This document shows positions 8,655-16,594 of a DNA stretch of 64,000 nt, one piece after another. Below the pieces are notes generated by a model. The model was not told where the DNA came from. It ran no database searches and saw nothing but the letters and a program-made list of their open reading frames with translations. This DNA comes from CAWHJB01 sp963698715 (GTDB lineage Bacteria; Chloroflexota; Anaerolineae; Anaerolineales; UBA4823). The position numbers and the translations under genes were made by a program. Location: contig CAVORW010000003.1 in NCBI GenBank assembly GCA_963698715.1, forward strand, positions 434,001-498,000, given 5' to 3'. How positions within the stretch are numbered: position 1 is the stretch's first letter; each line of letters opens with the position of its first letter.

Positions 8655-10445
8655 TCAGGTCTCCAGTACGGGAATAAGTTCGAAACGATTTACGTCTACC
8701 AAACCCAGATCAGAGATCCGCAGTTCGGGGATTACGACCAGACCCAGCAGGCTGAGCTGCATATTGGGGTTGTTCATCTGGCAGCCGCAGGCTCGGAAGC
8801 CATATAATACTGTGGCTGCTTTGCGGGCCACAACTTCTGCCCGCTCATCCGACATCAGACCAGCAATTGGTAAAGCGACCTGCCCGAGCACTTCACCGTT
8901 GCGCACTACAATCTGCCCTCCCCCCAGCTGGGCCAGTTTATTGGCGGCGGCTGCTATGTTCGTTTCGTCGGTACCGACCACAATCATATGGTGGCTGTCG
9001 TGAGCTACAGTGGAGGCGATGGCACAAGGCACATTAAAACCAAAGCCATGGACCAGCCCGACCTGTACCCGACCGCTGGCCGTATGGCGCTCTACCAGGG
9101 CAATTTTGGCGACATCGCGGTCGATATCTGGGCGAATCTCACCTTGCAGGACGGGCATTTCCATCACCAGATGGCGGGTGGGCGCCTGGTTTTCAATAAC
9201 GCCGATCACATTGGCCTGCACGGATTGGCTTTCCGGGCCAGCAATCCGGAAGTCCGCTGCGGTTAAAGTGTGTCCCAGGTGGACGGAGTGAACAGCCCAT
9301 TCCGGATACTCAAAGACCGGCATTTCTAGCAGCAAGCGCCCGTCTTGAGCAGCAACGACTCCCTGTGAAATTACCAGCTCCGCTTTGAACTGTGCCAAAT
9401 TGCTGACCAGCAGTATGTCTGCATAACGTCCGGGCGCGATCATACCCATGTCGCGCCCCACCCCAAAATGCTCGGCTGCGTTGATGGTTGCCATCTGAAT
9501 GGCGATGACTGGTGGCAGGCCCTGTGCAATTGCCCGGCGCACAGCCCGGTCGACGTGACCTTCTCCGACCAGGGTAGCAGAGTGGGAATCATCTGTGCAC
9601 AGGATAAACCGCCGTGGGTCCAGGCCCATCTCCGTAACTGCTCTGACCTGGGCGGCAACATCGTGCCAGGCTGAGCCATAGCGCATCATAACTTTCATGC
9701 CCTGCCGGGCTCGGGCGACGGCGTCTTCCAAACGAGTACCTTCGTGGTCGTCTTCTGGCCCGCCGGCAGCATACCCGTGAAATGGCAGGCCTAGATCAGG
9801 GGAGGCGTAATGCCCGCCAATGACTTTGCGAGCTTCTCGGGTAGCGCCCATCTCGGCGTGCATCTTCTCGTCGCTCGAAAACACCCCCGGGAAATTCATC
9901 ATTTCACCCAGGCCAATAATGCCTTCCCATGTCATGGCCTCACTGACCTCCTCCGGCCCAAGGCTTGCGCCAGGGGTCTCCAACCCAGGTGCGGATGGCA
10001 CGCAAGATGGCATCTGAACCCAGACATGGATCGGCTGGCGGGCAGCTTCGTCGACCATTAGACGAACTCCCTTAAGGCCGAAAACGTTGGCAATTTCATG
10101 GGGGTCGATAAACATGCCGGTCGTGCCGTGCGGTACGACTGCTCTAACAAATTCAGTCACAGTCAGCATGCCCGACTCGACATGCATATGGGCGTCCAGC
10201 AACCCCGGAACCAGATAGCGGCCATTGGCCTCGATCAGCCGGGTGTTTTTTCCAATTGTGTGGGAGGCATCCTGGCCTACATACGCAATCCGCCCATCCT
10301 TAATTGCAATATCGCTGTGTGGAATGATTTCACCGGTTTGTACGCAAACCCACTGCCCATCCTGTATCACCAGGTCAGCCGGCAGCCGTCCCATGGCGAC
10401 GTCAACCAATCTGCGGGTTAGTTTGGCATAATCTACTGGGGTCAT
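8655..10445 (-). CDS. ade: Adenine deaminase (AdeC type)
   Basis: Amidohydrolase converting adenine to hypoxanthine and ammonia. All AdeC landmarks are present: metal ligands HMHVESGMLT near residue 85, HGTTGMFIDPHEIANV near 107, PSCVPSAPG near 145, GLGEMMNFPGV near 178, HGYAAGGPEDDHE near 222, CTDDSHS near 283, and the C-terminal AdeC domain with TVAHDSHHMIVVG near 500. The length, 596 residues, is typical. The ATG at 10445 has AGGAG six bases upstream; a longer frame from 10493 overlaps the previous gene and lacks this. It lies 31 bases after the 8-oxoguanine deaminase gene. Confidence 0.96.
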   Translation of the reverse strand: MTPVDYAKLTRRLVDVAMGRLPADLVIQDGQWVCVQTGEIIPHSDIAIKDGRIAYVGQDASHTIGKNTRLIEANGRYLVPGLLDAHMHVESGMLTVTEFVRAVVPHGTTGMFIDPHEIANVFGLKGVRLMVDEAARQPIHVWVQMPSCVPSAPGLETPGASLGPEEVSEAMTWEGIIGLGEMMNFPGVFSSDEKMHAEMGATREARKVIGGHYASPDLGLPFHGYAAGGPEDDHEGTRLEDAVARARQGMKVMMRYGSAWHDVAAQVRAVTEMGLDPRRFILCTDDSHSATLVGEGHVDRAVRRAIAQGLPPVIAIQMATINAAEHFGVGRDMGMIAPGRYADILLVSNLAQFKAELVISQGVVAAQDGRLLLEMPVFEYPEWAVHSVHLGHTLTAADFRIAGPESQSVQANVIGVIENQAPTRHLVMEMPVLQGEIRPDIDRDVAKIALVERHTASGRVQVGLVHGFGFNVPCAIASTVAHDSHHMIVVGTDETNIAAAANKLAQLGGGQIVVRNGEVLGQVALPIAGLMSDERAEVVARKAATVLYGFRACGCQMNNPNMQLSLLGLVVIPELRISDLGLVDVNRFELIPVLET

Positions 10446-10476
10446 AAGTTCTCCTGGGGTTGGCTCGCGCCCGAGA

Positions 10477-11865
10477 TTAAGCGCCGGATACAAGCCGCTT
10501 GGCAGCCCGATTGTGCTTCTCTATCAGCTGGTGGACATCGACAGTCACTAACTGGCCTTCTTTCACGATGAACTTGCCGCCCACCATTGTATAATCGGCC
10601 TGAACTGGGGCACAAAACACCAGGGCTGCCACAGGGTCGTGCAATCCACCAGCGAATCCCAGTTTGTTGAGGCTGACGGCAAAGAAATCGGCGCATTTAC
10701 CCGGTTCAAGAGAGCCAATATCTGGGCGTCCAAGCACTGCCGCGCTGCCGCGGGTGGCAATTTCTATCGCCTGGCGGGCGGTCATTAAAGGAGGCGCTTG
10801 ATCACCCGATAGGGAGGCGCCCATCAGACCGGCCCGGACGCGCGCCACCAACATGGACTGCCGCATCTCTTCCAACAGGTGCGAGCCGTCGTTGCTGGCC
10901 GAACCATCCACGCCCAAACCAACTTTGACGCCTGCCTGGAGCATCTCCAGGATCGGAGCAATGCCGGATGCCAGGCGCATATTGGAGGTTGGACAGTGTG
11001 CTACGCCGCAGCCGGTGTGAGCATAGAACTGGATTTCTTCCGGATTCACATGTACTGAATGGGCAAACCAGACATCCTGCCCAACCCAGTTTAAACTGTC
11101 CATATAAGCAACTGGACGATATCCAAACCTATCCAGGCAGAACTGCTCTTCATCGGCGGTCTCTGCAAGGTGAGTATGTAGCTGAACGCCGTATTCACGT
11201 GCCAGGGAAGCTGATTGGCGCATCAGGTCTGCAGTTACGCTGAATGGGGAACAGGGAGCCAGTACGACCTGGGTCATCGCGCCAGGATTAGGGTCGTGGT
11301 AGGTTTCGATTAAGCGTAGGGAATCTTTAAGGATGAAATCCTCGGTCTCGACCACCCGGTCAGGGGGCAGACCACCCTTGCTCTCGCCCAGGCTCATTGA
11401 ACCGCGCGACGCATGCAGGCGCATGCCGATATCCAGACCTGCCTGAATTTCATCATCCAAACGGGATCCGTTTGGAAAGATGTAGAGATGATCGGAGGCA
11501 GTTGTGCAGCCTGAGAGGGCTAGCTCAGCCAGAGCGGTTTGGGTGGAGATGTAAATATCGTCGGGATTGAGACCTGCCCAGATCGGATACAGGGTTTTTA
11601 ACCAGTTAAACAGGTTCGCATCTTGAGCAGCTGGCACGGCCCGGGTCAGAGTTTGGTAGAAATGGTGATGGGTATTGATCAGACCTGGTAGCAGCAGGTG
11701 ACCGCTCAAGTCCAGGACCTGGTCTGCGCTCGTGGGTAGCTCATCGGCGGGCCCAACCTGTTCGATGAAGCCATTCCTGATGAAAAGACCACCCCCTGCG
11801 ATCTCTCGGCGATGGTCGTCCATAGTTACGATCAATGAAGCGTTACGAACAAGAAGCGTTGCCAT
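10477..11865 (-). CDS. 8-oxoguanine deaminase (amidohydrolase)
   Basis: Zinc amidohydrolase, 462 residues, matching the 8-oxoguanine deaminase branch of the AtzA/SsnA group, which turns 8-oxoguanine into urate. Visible: metal ligands THHHFYQTLTRAVP near 65, SGCTTASDHLYIFPNG near 117, RGSMSLGESKGGLPPD near 154, APCSPFSV near 203, HTHLAE near 235, HCPTSNMRLASG near 290 and GLGVDGSASND near 318. The serine-glycine-glutamate stretch near 157 is characteristic of this subgroup. It is the first gene of the cluster, directly behind the promoter at 12031-12059. Guanine or another aminated purine cannot be excluded as substrate. Confidence 0.88.
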   Translation of the reverse strand: MATLLVRNASLIVTMDDHRREIAGGGLFIRNGFIEQVGPADELPTSADQVLDLSGHLLLPGLINTHHHFYQTLTRAVPAAQDANLFNWLKTLYPIWAGLNPDDIYISTQTALAELALSGCTTASDHLYIFPNGSRLDDEIQAGLDIGMRLHASRGSMSLGESKGGLPPDRVVETEDFILKDSLRLIETYHDPNPGAMTQVVLAPCSPFSVTADLMRQSASLAREYGVQLHTHLAETADEEQFCLDRFGYRPVAYMDSLNWVGQDVWFAHSVHVNPEEIQFYAHTGCGVAHCPTSNMRLASGIAPILEMLQAGVKVGLGVDGSASNDGSHLLEEMRQSMLVARVRAGLMGASLSGDQAPPLMTARQAIEIATRGSAAVLGRPDIGSLEPGKCADFFAVSLNKLGFAGGLHDPVAALVFCAPVQADYTMVGGKFIVKEGQLVTVDVHQLIEKHNRAAKRLVSGA

Positions 11866-12015
11866 GATGTTTTCTCATCAATTTTGGTTCTGGGTAGTCC
11901 TTGAGCATTGCTACATAGATAAGGACAACTCTTGATTGACGTGGTCTTGTGAATGTAGGTAGGGCAGATTTATCCGGTTGAATAAAGGATGCTTGATATT
12001 CTGAGTAAAGCAAAT

Positions 12016-12026
12016 TTGTCAGACAA
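12016..12026. promoter_or_regulatory. Palindromic operator 1 (TTGTCAGACAA)
   Basis: An 11-bp perfect palindrome that covers the expected transcription start of the purine operon on the minus strand, just downstream of the TATATT box. The same core recurs at 12060-12070, with 44 bp centre to centre, about four helical turns, so two dimers would sit on one face. Most likely bound by the GntR regulator at 7887-8618. Confidence 0.7.
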
Positions 12027-12030
12027 CATA

Positions 12031-12059
12031 AATATATCAGATTCGGCCTCGCTTGTCAA
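12031..12059 (-). promoter_or_regulatory. Sigma70-type promoter of the purine cluster
   Basis: Reading the minus strand, a perfect TTGACA (12059-12054) is followed after exactly 17 bases by TATATT (12036-12031). The first gene starts about 165 bases downstream, leaving a long leader. The -35 box lies inside the larger palindrome at 12054-12076, the geometry expected for simple repression. Confidence 0.8.
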
Positions 12060-12076
12060 TTGTCTGACAACTGACA
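12054..12076. promoter_or_regulatory. Palindromic operator 2, 23 bp with one mismatch pair
   Basis: The core TTGTCTGACAA (12060-12070) is extended on both sides by TGTCA and TGACA, giving a 23-bp near-perfect dyad centred on 12065. It overlaps the -35 box of the minus-strand promoter. A dyad within a dyad could let one repressor dimer bind cooperatively with a second. Confidence 0.7.
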
Positions 12077-12109
12077 GGGAGCACTCAAGCTTGGTGAAAT
12101 AACAAATTT

Positions 12110-12153
12110 TGTTGATCGGTTTGTGAGCCGATCGGCTCACAAACCGATCAACA
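12110..12153. repeat. 44-bp perfect palindrome
   Basis: Twenty-two bases (starting TGTTGATCGGTTTGTGAGCC) are followed at once by their exact reverse complement, with no loop. It lies between two divergent genes, so it does not follow the end of either one. On the plus strand it is followed by a T-rich run (CTTCTTTTGTTT). Cruciform-forming insulation or a mobile short repeat are possible. Confidence 0.85.
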
Positions 12154-12381
12154 CACATCCTTCTTTTGTTTGCAAAGAATTTAGCGAGAAAACCATTTAG
12201 CAATACAAGTACAGCCGATAAATAATACCTTTTCCAAAGTATCAAGGCATCTGGCATTTGTTTTCGAATGGCACTGAAATCTGAGCAAGAATCGGGTGGC
12301 ACAGTTGGATGAAAGCCGTATAATTATTGATGGAGGCTGCGCAGCTAAATACTGATTGGTGACCTTGCGCAGATACACTTT

Positions 12382-13254
12382 ATGGATGCCCAAATTGTTA
12401 CTCTCGAACAACAGTCGCAAGATTATTACCGGATCGAACAGGCGCTGAACTACCTGAATAACCATATCGGTGAACAACCCACATTAAAGGAAATAGCTGA
12501 TGCGCTCAGTTTGAGTGAATACCATTTTCAGCGCATGTTCACCCGCTGGGTAGGGATCAGCCCCAAACGATTTTTACAATACCTGACGCGTGAGCGCGCC
12601 AAGTCATTGCTAGCCCAATCTCATAGCCTGTTGGATGTTGCTCTGGAAGCAGGGCTGTCTGGGCCTGGCAGGCTGCATGACCTGTTTGTTGTGACCGAAG
12701 CTGTTACGCCCGGTGAGTACAAATCGCGCGGGCGGGGGCTGAAGATTACGTATGGATTTCATCCCAGCCCTTTTGGCGAGTGTTTGCTGGCCAGCACGCC
12801 GCGTGGTCTCAGCAACCTGATCTTTGTCCAGGATGGCAACCGGGCTGCGGCAACCATAACTCTGCAGCGCGCCTGGCCTCTGGCGGAACTGCGGGAATCT
12901 GCCTCGGAGACTGAGGGGATGGTACGACGGATATTCAATTTGGGTCCTGGAACCGACGAAACTCCGTTGAACCTGCACGTCCAAGGAACAAACTTTCAGA
13001 TCAAGGTATGGGAAGCACTGCTGGCTATTCCAGCAAGATCGCTGGTTGCTTACGAGGACCTGGCAGTGTATATCGGAAAGCCGAAAGCTGTCCGGGCGGT
13101 GGCAAATGCGGTTGGGAAAAATCCCGTCCCTGTGCTTATCCCCTGTCACCGAGTCATCCGCAAGATGGGCGGGCTTGGGGGTTATCGCTATGGCCTGGCC
13201 CGTAAACAAGCCCTGCTTGGATGGGAACTGGCCGGCAGCCAGGCGAGCGATTGA
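12382..13254 (+). CDS. AraC-type regulator fused to methylated-DNA-[protein]-cysteine S-methyltransferase
   Basis: A 290-residue two-part protein. Residues 15-115 form an AraC helix-turn-helix pair (LNNHIGEQPTLKEIADALSL, ISPKRFLQYLTRERAK). Residues 125-285 are an O6-alkylguanine-DNA methyltransferase with the active-site motif PVLIPCHRVI near 255 and NAVGKNP just before. It lacks the N-terminal zinc/phosphotriester domain of Ada. It removes alkyl groups from guanine by suicide transfer to Cys and may activate repair genes. No clear ribosome site is seen, so the start is tentative. The next gene follows after 29 bases. Confidence 0.93.
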   Translation: MDAQIVTLEQQSQDYYRIEQALNYLNNHIGEQPTLKEIADALSLSEYHFQRMFTRWVGISPKRFLQYLTRERAKSLLAQSHSLLDVALEAGLSGPGRLHDLFVVTEAVTPGEYKSRGRGLKITYGFHPSPFGECLLASTPRGLSNLIFVQDGNRAAATITLQRAWPLAELRESASETEGMVRRIFNLGPGTDETPLNLHVQGTNFQIKVWEALLAIPARSLVAYEDLAVYIGKPKAVRAVANAVGKNPVPVLIPCHRVIRKMGGLGGYRYGLARKQALLGWELAGSQASD

Positions 13255-13283
13255 TCCATTCAGATACAAGGATATAGGATTAA

Positions 13284-14246
13284 ATGAAGAATAACGCCAG
13301 TAATTTTTCGATCTGGACAGCTCTGATTGCGCTCTACATCGTGTGGGGCTCAACTTACCTGGCTATCCGATTCGGGGTGGAGACCCTTCCACCTTTTCTC
13401 CTGGCGGCTACCCGCTTTCTGATTGCTGGAGCCATCCTCTATGGCTGGAGAGTTGCAGCTGGCGATCAGCGCCCGACCGCCATAAACTGGCGATCGGCCG
13501 CAATTGTCGGTGGTTTTCTGCTGGTGGGCGGGAACGGCGGCGTTACCTGGGCTGAACAGCGGGTGGTCTCGGGCGTGGCGGCCCTGATGGTTGGACTGGT
13601 GCCGCTTTGGATGTTGTTAATGGATGCTGTCGGTCGAGACAGGAAAACCCCCGGACTACAGGGGAGCATTGGGGTGGTTTTAGGATTGGCAGGAATCGTC
13701 CTATTGGTAGGTCCATCCAATTTGTTAGGATTTAGCCACGACATAGATCTGGTAGGGATTCTGGCGCTATGCCTGGCGACGTTTCTGTGGGCAGCCGGCT
13801 CGCTATACAGCCGCAACGCGCCTTTGCCTGACTCTCCATTGATGGGAACCGCTATGGAAATGCTGGCGGGCGGGGTCGGCTTGCTGCTGCTGGCAACTCT
13901 GACTGGCGAGTGGAGCAGGCTGAACCTGGCCGAGGTTGCGCCGCGTTCGTTGTGGGGCCTGGTCTACCTGATCACATTTGGCTCATTAGTCGGGTATGCT
14001 GCGTATACTTGGCTGCTGCGAGTGGCGCCCACTCCGTTAGTAGCCACCTATGCGTATGTCAATCCCCTGATTGCAATCCTAGTTGGCAATTTACTGGCCC
14101 AAGAGCCGCTCACCCCCCGCATCTTGATCTCGGCTTTGGTAATTGTAGGGTCGGTTATATTGATCAATAGTGCTCGTTCGCATAACGCCAAAAGCCCATC
14201 AAGCGCCTCTGCTGAGCCATGCAACCAGCCGGGTTGTGCAGATTAA
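13284..14246 (+). CDS. EamA/DMT-family transporter (YedA-like)
   Basis: Inner-membrane protein of 320 residues with about ten hydrophobic segments arranged as two EamA repeats. The first begins IVWGSTYLAIRFGVETLPPF near 17, the second near 155. This is the drug/metabolite transporter superfamily, with an architecture typical of YedA/RhaT-type exporters. Cargo cannot be deduced. AGGA sits five bases before the ATG. It lies 29 bases after the methyltransferase gene and probably shares its transcript; the following gene converges on it. Confidence 0.9.
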   Translation: MKNNASNFSIWTALIALYIVWGSTYLAIRFGVETLPPFLLAATRFLIAGAILYGWRVAAGDQRPTAINWRSAAIVGGFLLVGGNGGVTWAEQRVVSGVAALMVGLVPLWMLLMDAVGRDRKTPGLQGSIGVVLGLAGIVLLVGPSNLLGFSHDIDLVGILALCLATFLWAAGSLYSRNAPLPDSPLMGTAMEMLAGGVGLLLLATLTGEWSRLNLAEVAPRSLWGLVYLITFGSLVGYAAYTWLLRVAPTPLVATYAYVNPLIAILVGNLLAQEPLTPRILISALVIVGSVILINSARSHNAKSPSSASAEPCNQPGCAD

Positions 14247-14293
14247 TCAAAATCAGATGGATGAAAATTGCCTGCCCAGGGGCTGGCTAGCCA

Positions 14294-15304
14294 TCAGGGC
14301 TGTCGATCGGATGGACTATGGTTGGCAAATATTTGCTGGATCTGACCGGCTTTCCAGGCCTTTTGAAAAGCGCCAACCACTTCTGGATCATATTGACTGC
14401 CTGAGCAATCTAGGATCTCCTGGTAGGCTTCCGGCAGCGAACGGCGCTTCCCGTAAGGCCGGTTGGTCGTCATGGCATCGAAGGCGTCCACAACAGCCAC
14501 AATCCGTGCCCCGGTGGGGATGGCTTTGCCCATCAAGTGATCGGGATATCCCTCACCATCCCAGCGTTCGTGATGATAGAGGATGATCGGCACTGCCGCT
14601 GCCAGATAAGGTATATCTTTGACCATATCGGCCCCAGTGATCGGGTGGTGCAGGATTTCCAGCCATTCCTCTTCGCTGAGGGGGCTAACTTTCAGCAAGG
14701 TGTGTTCGCTGATATGGATTTTGCCGATGTCGTGCAGAATGGCGCCGAAACGTAAGTGCTCCAGTTGTTTTTCGGGAAAACCGAGGTGTTCGGCCAGGAC
14801 CAAGGCATAATTGCGGACCCGCTCTACATGACCACGAGTATATTCATCTCGCAGATCAATTGCATTGGCTAATGCGGTCAGGCTAGCTTCATAGGCCTGA
14901 TGGAGTTGGGCCGTTTTGAGCTGGCGAGTGCGGTTCAGGCGCGAACGTACCGCGGTGACAAGTTCATCTCGGGTGAGGGGTTTCACCAGATAATCTTCTA
15001 CGCCCAGATTTTTCCCGGTGAGAATGTCTTTTTTCTCACCTCGGGCAGTAAGGAAAATGAAAGGGATAGCAATCCAATCTGGGCGGGTGCGGACCGCTTT
15101 GAAAAACGCGAAGCCATCCATCTCTGGCATGGTGATATCGGAGAGTATCAAATCAGGGGTGGATCCGTTCATTTTATGGAGCGCCAGGCGGCCATTCGCC
15201 GCTGTCAGGGTATTAAAACCTTCCAGGCGCAGCATCTCACCCAGGCCGTCTCGCAAGGCATCATTGTCTTCAACGATTAAAAGGGTTTCTTTTTCTTCGG
15301 TCAT
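14294..15304 (-). CDS. Response regulator with HD-GYP phosphodiesterase domain
   Basis: RpfG-like cytoplasmic signalling protein, 336 residues. The receiver domain (residues 7-125) has the phospho-acceptor in ILSDITMPEMDG near 55 and the conserved Lys in YLVKPLT near 108. A short helical linker leads to HD-GYP (about 140-325), with GAILHDIGKIHI, HHPITGADMV and HHERWDGEGYP all intact. Such proteins usually hydrolyse cyclic-di-GMP. No histidine kinase is adjacent. The start overlaps the stop of the P1 peptidase gene as ATGA (15301-15304), so the two are cotranslated. Confidence 0.95.
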   Translation of the reverse strand: MTEEKETLLIVEDNDALRDGLGEMLRLEGFNTLTAANGRLALHKMNGSTPDLILSDITMPEMDGFAFFKAVRTRPDWIAIPFIFLTARGEKKDILTGKNLGVEDYLVKPLTRDELVTAVRSRLNRTRQLKTAQLHQAYEASLTALANAIDLRDEYTRGHVERVRNYALVLAEHLGFPEKQLEHLRFGAILHDIGKIHISEHTLLKVSPLSEEEWLEILHHPITGADMVKDIPYLAAAVPIILYHHERWDGEGYPDHLMGKAIPTGARIVAVVDAFDAMTTNRPYGKRRSLPEAYQEILDCSGSQYDPEVVGAFQKAWKAGQIQQIFANHSPSDRQP

Positions 15305-16320
15305 CCAGGCACCGCTGAATTTAAGTTCCTGATAGCTGGCAGACCAGCCACCGGCATAGCTGCACGTACGGCCTGTAAAATGGCACGAGCAACGACCTCG
15401 GCTGCGTAGGCACCGACGATATTTACGTCCGCTTTGCGCTCGCCAGTGGCCAAAGCAAAAATTGTATCGCCATCCAGCATTGTGTGGGCTGGCCGAATAG
15501 TGCGTGCCAGACCATCTTGGGCCATCTGGGCAACTTTATTTACCTGTTCCTTATTAAGCTGGGCGTTGGTGGCGACTACACCGATGATGGTGTTGCCGCG
15601 CGAACTGAACCCGGCAATCGTCCGGCCGGCAAGCGTTTTCATCACATTTAAGGTGTCGGCAAACTGGCCTTTACCGCCGATACTCATAGGCCCCTTATGA
15701 AGCGGTCGTGCCCCGGCAATGATCTGGCCAGTATTTGGATCGATGACATCGCCAAAGGCATTGACCGCCATGATGGCCCCAACCACTACGCCGCTGCCAA
15801 TCGCCTGGCTGGCAGATCCGATACCAGATTTCATTGCCTGTCCCATCCCAAGGATCTTGCCAACCGTAGCCCCGGTACCGGCGCCCACATTTCCTTCGGC
15901 GGGTCGTTCGCTGGTTGCGTTCTCGCAGGCCTGGTAGCCCATGACAGCATCCGGGCGTATATCAGCCCGTCCGATTCCAAGATCAAACAGAATTGCGGAT
16001 GGTACGATGGGTACTCTAGCAACCTGGACATTGAATCCTACGCCGCGTTGTTCCAGATATTGGACGGCTCCACTGGCAGCGTCCAGGCCGAAAGCCGAGC
16101 CCCCAGCCAGCATTACGGCATGGACCTGCTGGACCAGGTGCATAGGGTGCATGGCATCTGTCTCGCGGGTGCCCGGCGCGCCCCCGCGCTGGTCCACTCC
16201 GCCAACTGCGCCTGCTTCGCAGAGCACAACAGTACAGCCTGTCAGCGCGGCAAGATCGTGGGCGTGCCCAACTCGAATACCGGGAATATCGCAGATTGAA
16301 TTGGTTAATGCACGAGCCAT
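15301..16320 (-). CDS. P1-family peptidase (DmpA/S58 type)
   Basis: Self-processing N-terminal-nucleophile aminopeptidase family, 339 residues. The family signature DIPGIRVGHAHD opens the protein near 11, and GGSAFGLDAASGAVQYLE near 73 and GNVGAGTGATVGK near 145 are typical. The probable cleavage and nucleophile site is the serine in KSGIGSAS near 164. Relatives release N-terminal residues from small peptides or amides; here the substrate is unknown. It is translationally coupled to the downstream HD-GYP regulator. No strong ribosome site is visible before the ATG. Confidence 0.9.
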   Translation of the reverse strand: MARALTNSICDIPGIRVGHAHDLAALTGCTVVLCEAGAVGGVDQRGGAPGTRETDAMHPMHLVQQVHAVMLAGGSAFGLDAASGAVQYLEQRGVGFNVQVARVPIVPSAILFDLGIGRADIRPDAVMGYQACENATSERPAEGNVGAGTGATVGKILGMGQAMKSGIGSASQAIGSGVVVGAIMAVNAFGDVIDPNTGQIIAGARPLHKGPMSIGGKGQFADTLNVMKTLAGRTIAGFSSRGNTIIGVVATNAQLNKEQVNKVAQMAQDGLARTIRPAHTMLDGDTIFALATGERKADVNIVGAYAAEVVARAILQAVRAAMPVAGLPAIRNLNSAVPG

Positions 16321-16555
16321 GTGAACCCGATACCCTTTTCGCGACGAGCCAGAATGAACTGATCATCAGTTCTCCTGACGCGTGCCAGAAATTAGGATCC
16401 ATTATAAACCCTATTCAAACTGGGCAATAAACGTTTGTAGAAAGGCTTGCAAAAATGTCAGCGCTTGAAGAGCGAAAGCCGGCTCGAGTATGGGGCTTAA
16501 AATGGGTGTGAAAACTTCTCTAGGAGAGAAGTACCCTTTCAAAGCGGTAGCATTG

Positions 16556-16583
16556 TTGACAGGCTAACTCTTTAGGGTATAAT
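16556..16583 (+). promoter_or_regulatory. Strong promoter of the tRNA-Lys gene
   Basis: Perfect TTGACA (16556-16561), 16-base spacer, perfect TATAAT (16578-16583), ending eleven bases before the tRNA. Such a consensus pair suits a stable RNA gene. Confidence 0.9.
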
Positions 16584-16594
16584 TTGGCCTGCAC

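Larger units (their letters stand above)
11866..12381. other. Divergent regulatory region between purine cluster and AraC/MGMT gene
   Basis: About 515 bases without a supportable gene. It contains the purine-cluster promoter with two palindromic operators and a 44-bp perfect palindrome, listed separately. Short frames on the minus strand here (11970-12477) overlap these elements and resemble nothing known. Confidence 0.6.

Noticed and set aside
12610..13353. A 247-codon minus-strand frame opposite the AraC/MGMT gene.
   Set aside because: Shadow frame; the plus-strand gene has an intact PCHRV active site.
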